Shown piece by piece: positions 7,115 through 9,060 of a stretch of DNA of 9,060 nt. How positions within the stretch are numbered: position 1 is the first letter of the stretch; every line of letters starts with the position of its first letter. The translations under genes and the position numbers were made by a program. The stretch lies in the NCBI GenBank assembly GCA_937894465.1, contig CALCRE010000120.1:1-9060 (forward strand), in the 5' to 3' direction. The stretch comes from an uncultured Clostridia bacterium (lineage in GTDB: Bacteria > Bacillota > Clostridia > JAAYHZ01). The notes beneath the pieces were generated by a model. It saw only the letters and a list, made by a program, of their open reading frames with translations. It made no database searches and had not been told where the DNA came from.

Positions 7115-7434
7115 AACGCCATAACTGCCACCGCAAAGGGAGTTCAACTTAGGGATTTATGAAAGGAAGTAAATTTTTGGCCGACTCTCTTCAAGCGGTG
7201 GCTCGAAAGTGAAAGCTACACCAAAAGATAAAACTTTTGTGTAGTCTTTATTAATAGACACCATATTTGAAGATACATCTACCGTGGAATTCATATCCAA
7301 CGTGACAATGAATGCGAATAAGTATGCGGTGTAGAAACAATGGATATACAATACGGAATGATAATGTATGGGGCCTTGCTTTTTTGAGTGTTAAATCGAA
7401 TTCAAAGGAGTTAAAAGTTGTATTCATCGTAAAC
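7115..7434. other. 320-bp stretch without a recognisable gene
   Basis: This lies between the convergent SOD gene and the small unknown gene. Open frames of 64 and 71 codons on the minus strand overlap one another, have no convincing ribosome site and match no family I know. Structure seen: the hairpin at 7212-7249; an 8-bp inverted repeat GCCACCGC (7127-7134) and GCGGTGGC (7195-7202) 60 bases apart; and an 11-bp direct repeat (TGTAGTCTTTA) at 7240-7250, whose second copy lies at 7446-7456 inside the neighbouring gene. It may be decayed sequence left by a rearrangement. Confidence 0.5.
7212..7249. terminator. Hairpin, possible terminator for the convergent genes
   Basis: CTACACCAAAAG (7216-7227) pairs with CTTTTGTGTAG (7234-7244) with one bulged C around an ATAAAA loop. 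AAAG/CTTT (7212-7215 and 7246-7249) extends the stem past a bulged T. It lies about 100 bases after the SOD stop. The following sequence (TCTTTATT) is only weakly T-rich, so termination is uncertain. Confidence 0.4.
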
Positions 7435-7833
7435 TTACCCATCTTTGTAGTCTTTACCATTAACACGTGCTGAAAATGGTATAATCTCCTCGCCGCTATC
7501 GACCATTACATTGTTTTGATCGACGCAACCGAAGACCGAGGAGCTTCCAAGCGGGGCAACAGGCGAAAGCAACACCGGTTTTATGCCATCCGAACTCGCT
7601 TTACATGTCATATCGGCTTCAAGCTGATAGAACTTTGCAGGGTCAAGCGCACTGGGGGCAACAAAGCGATTTGACCGATAACTTTTGAGTATTTTAGCGG
7701 GTGTGAGTTTATTTGTCTGTGTTTTGTTGATTTGGAACAATGAATTAGGGACAGATTGAGACAGTCCAGAGAATTGTTCAAGCAACTCTGGCTGCCCTAT
7801 TTTTTCTATAATACGCTTTGTTATTTTGTTCAT
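7435..7833 (-). CDS. Small protein of unknown function downstream of the AlaRS-like gene, possibly truncated
   Basis: I do not recognise a function. The 132-residue product begins MNKITKRIIEKIG, is soluble-looking with no membrane segment, and has a conserved-looking core: SNRFVAPSALDP (54-65), then KPVLLSPVAPLGSS (85-98) and FGCVDQNN (101-108). My impression is that this core belongs to an uncharacterised bacterial family whose members continue well past the VDQN motif; here only 24 residues follow, of different character (VDSGEEIIPFSARVNG), before the stop. Both other frames on this strand stop within about 12 bases of the VDQN point, so a single frameshift does not restore a longer protein. 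The start at 7833 has GGAG 7 bases upstream, and the gene lies 18 bases after the stop of the AlaRS-like gene, so the two are co-transcribed and perhaps translationally coupled. It may be a remnant of a larger gene. Confidence 0.6.
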   Translation of the reverse strand: MNKITKRIIEKIGQPELLEQFSGLSQSVPNSLFQINKTQTNKLTPAKILKSYRSNRFVAPSALDPAKFYQLEADMTCKASSDGIKPVLLSPVAPLGSSSVFGCVDQNNVMVDSGEEIIPFSARVNGKDYKDG

Positions 7834-7851
7834 TGTATATCTCCACAAAAT

Positions 7852-9060
7852 TCATCCTATAACAGCCTTAATACATCTAACTCCAGAAGATGAACTTTCT
7901 TCTTTCAATATTTTAAACGAATTAAGCTCTCCAGTATGGGAAGCATGCGGGCCACCGCATATTTCTTTGGAGTAACCTTCAATAGTGTAGACTTTTACCA
8001 GTGAACCATATTTATTATCAAAAATACCTATAGCTCCTTGCATCTTTGCTTCTTCAATACTCGTTTCCTCGTAAATAACCGGAATATCTTTTTGAATTGC
8101 CTCATTCACAATATCGGAAACCTTACACAGTTCATCCGAGGTGAGTTTCCTATTGAAGGAAAAATCGAAACGCAAACGTTCGGATGATATATTACTTCCC
8201 CTATGAAACACCGTATCACCAAGAATTTTTCTTAATGCTCCATTAAGTAAATGAGTAGCTGTATGAAGTTTGGTTGTCTGCTCACTGTTGTCAGCCATAC
8301 CGCCTCTGAATTTGGCTTCCGCACCTTTGCGTGACATCTCTTGATGTTGTGCAAATCTTTCCCTGAACCGTTCCAAATCCACGGTAAAGCCTTTTTCCGC
8401 AGCAAGTTCCTCTGTGAATTCTACAGGGAATCCAAAAGTATCATACAGTTTGAAAGCGGAATCACCGTCTAGTACTTTTTTATCACCAAGACTAGCAAAA
8501 TATCTTTCTGCTTTTTTTAAGCCAAGATCAAGTGTTTTTTCGAATGTTGCCGATTCCTTTTCAAGTTCACGGATAATAAACTCCTTGTTGTGTTCAAGTT
8601 CCGAGTACACATCACCATACTGCTCAATAACCGTCTTCGCTAATTCCGGTATAATATTTTTATTGAACAGATTTTTACTGTGTCTGATCACCCTTCGAAT
8701 TAACCTTCTTGTAATATATCCCTGTTCTGTATTTGACGGTGTAATTGCTTTTGGATCACCAAGTATAAATGTAACCGCGCGTGTATGTTCGCAAATTATA
8801 CGGTACTGTCTCTCATTGTCAGGAGTCAGTTCAATATTTGTTAATTGATACACTTTTGATATCAACGGTAAGAACAACTCAGTTTGATAAACTGAATCCA
8901 CCCCATTCATTATTGCGAGAACACGCTCTAATCCCATTCCAGTATCAACATTCTTTTGTTTTAGTGCTGAATATGAACCATCAATGTTTTTGTTATATTC
9001 CATAAAAACATTGCGACCTGTGCGGTTGCATGTACCACAATTTACCTTGTCAAGCTGCTG
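7852..9060 (-). CDS. Alanyl-tRNA synthetase, short form lacking C-Ala domain (5' part outside the window)
   Basis: AlaRS charges tRNA-Ala with alanine. The reading frame stays open to the window edge, so the N-terminal catalytic core is off-window; 402 C-terminal residues are visible. In order: the end of the aminoacylation domain with NVFMEYN (17-23) and class II motif 3, GMGLERVLA (41-49); the tRNA-recognition region with ITRRLIRRVIRH (116-127); DTFGFPVEFTEELA (207-220); and the editing domain with zinc ligands HTATH (266-270) and CGGPH (368-372). The protein stops at GVRCIKAVIG, directly after the editing domain. Canonical bacterial AlaRS (about 870 residues) continues with a linker and the C-Ala domain, so this is the short architecture; PH instead of TH in the CGG motif and the KEESSSSGVR tail resemble archaeal-type or short AlaRS. 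Whether it is the sole cellular AlaRS or a second copy cannot be told here. A small unknown gene follows after 18 bases. Confidence 0.93.
   Translation of the reverse strand, partial: QQLDKVNCGTCNRTGRNVFMEYNKNIDGSYSALKQKNVDTGMGLERVLAIMNGVDSVYQTELFLPLISKVYQLTNIELTPDNERQYRIICEHTRAVTFILGDPKAITPSNTEQGYITRRLIRRVIRHSKNLFNKNIIPELAKTVIEQYGDVYSELEHNKEFIIRELEKESATFEKTLDLGLKKAERYFASLGDKKVLDGDSAFKLYDTFGFPVEFTEELAAEKGFTVDLERFRERFAQHQEMSRKGAEAKFRGGMADNSEQTTKLHTATHLLNGALRKILGDTVFHRGSNISSERLRFDFSFNRKLTSDELCKVSDIVNEAIQKDIPVIYEETSIEEAKMQGAIGIFDNKYGSLVKVYTIEGYSKEICGGPHASHTGELNSFKILKEESSSSGVRCIKAVIG

Noticed and set aside
6686..7147. Minus-strand open frame of 153 codons across the SOD gene
   Set aside because: It lies opposite a gene with complete metal-ligand motifs; its own product matches nothing recognisable.
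7157..7466. Two overlapping minus-strand open frames of 64 and 71 codons as small genes
   Set aside because: No convincing ribosome site for either, they overlap each other and a neighbouring gene, and neither resembles a known family.
1..9060. CRISPR array, tRNA or rRNA gene, intact insertion sequence or phage module
   Set aside because: No regularly spaced repeats, no cloverleaf-like or rRNA-like sequence, no transposase, integrase or phage structural motifs were seen on either strand.

Overview
The window looks like a piece of a low-GC Gram-positive (Firmicutes/Clostridia-type) chromosome. It is AT-rich, its genes have strong AGGAG-type ribosome binding sites, intergenic regions are compact, intrinsic terminators have clear U-tracts, and the gene families (MscL, SLC45/GPH-type MFS transporter, YkuE-like phosphoesterase, short Firmicutes-type sirtuin) fit that group. 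No species can be named from the sequence. No tRNA, rRNA, CRISPR array or intact mobile element was seen.

Layout. Positions 59-1836 (minus) hold a two-gene transcription unit: an MFS transporter followed after 5 bases by a glycerophosphodiester phosphodiesterase that appears truncated at its C-terminus. Positions 2053-2457 (minus) encode the mechanosensitive channel MscL, which ends in a strong hairpin terminator. Divergent from mscL, 2711-4810 (plus) encodes a membrane-bound proton-pumping pyrophosphatase whose signature residues point to the K+-independent type. It converges on a two-gene minus-strand unit (4888-6428): a metallophosphoesterase followed by a short sirtuin. A perfect 14-bp hairpin at 4834-4865 can terminate transcription from both sides. 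Divergent from the phosphoesterase, 6599-7114 (plus) encodes a Cu/Zn superoxide dismutase with no signal peptide and without the usual disulfide cysteines.

Positions 7115-7434 contain no recognisable gene; this stretch holds one good hairpin and several short repeats. The right end (7435-9060, minus) is the 3' part of a short-form alanyl-tRNA synthetase lacking the C-Ala domain, followed after 18 bases by a small gene of unknown function that looks cut short.

Most of the window is ordinary housekeeping and membrane-energy or stress biology: PPi-driven ion pumping, osmotic safety valve, superoxide defence, NAD-dependent deacylation. The parts most worth a second look are the right-hand pair (short AlaRS plus its unknown partner), the reduced cytosolic-looking Cu/Zn SOD, the atypical sirtuin motif, and the truncated phosphodiesterase at the left edge. 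I do not see evidence for a clearly new multi-gene system.
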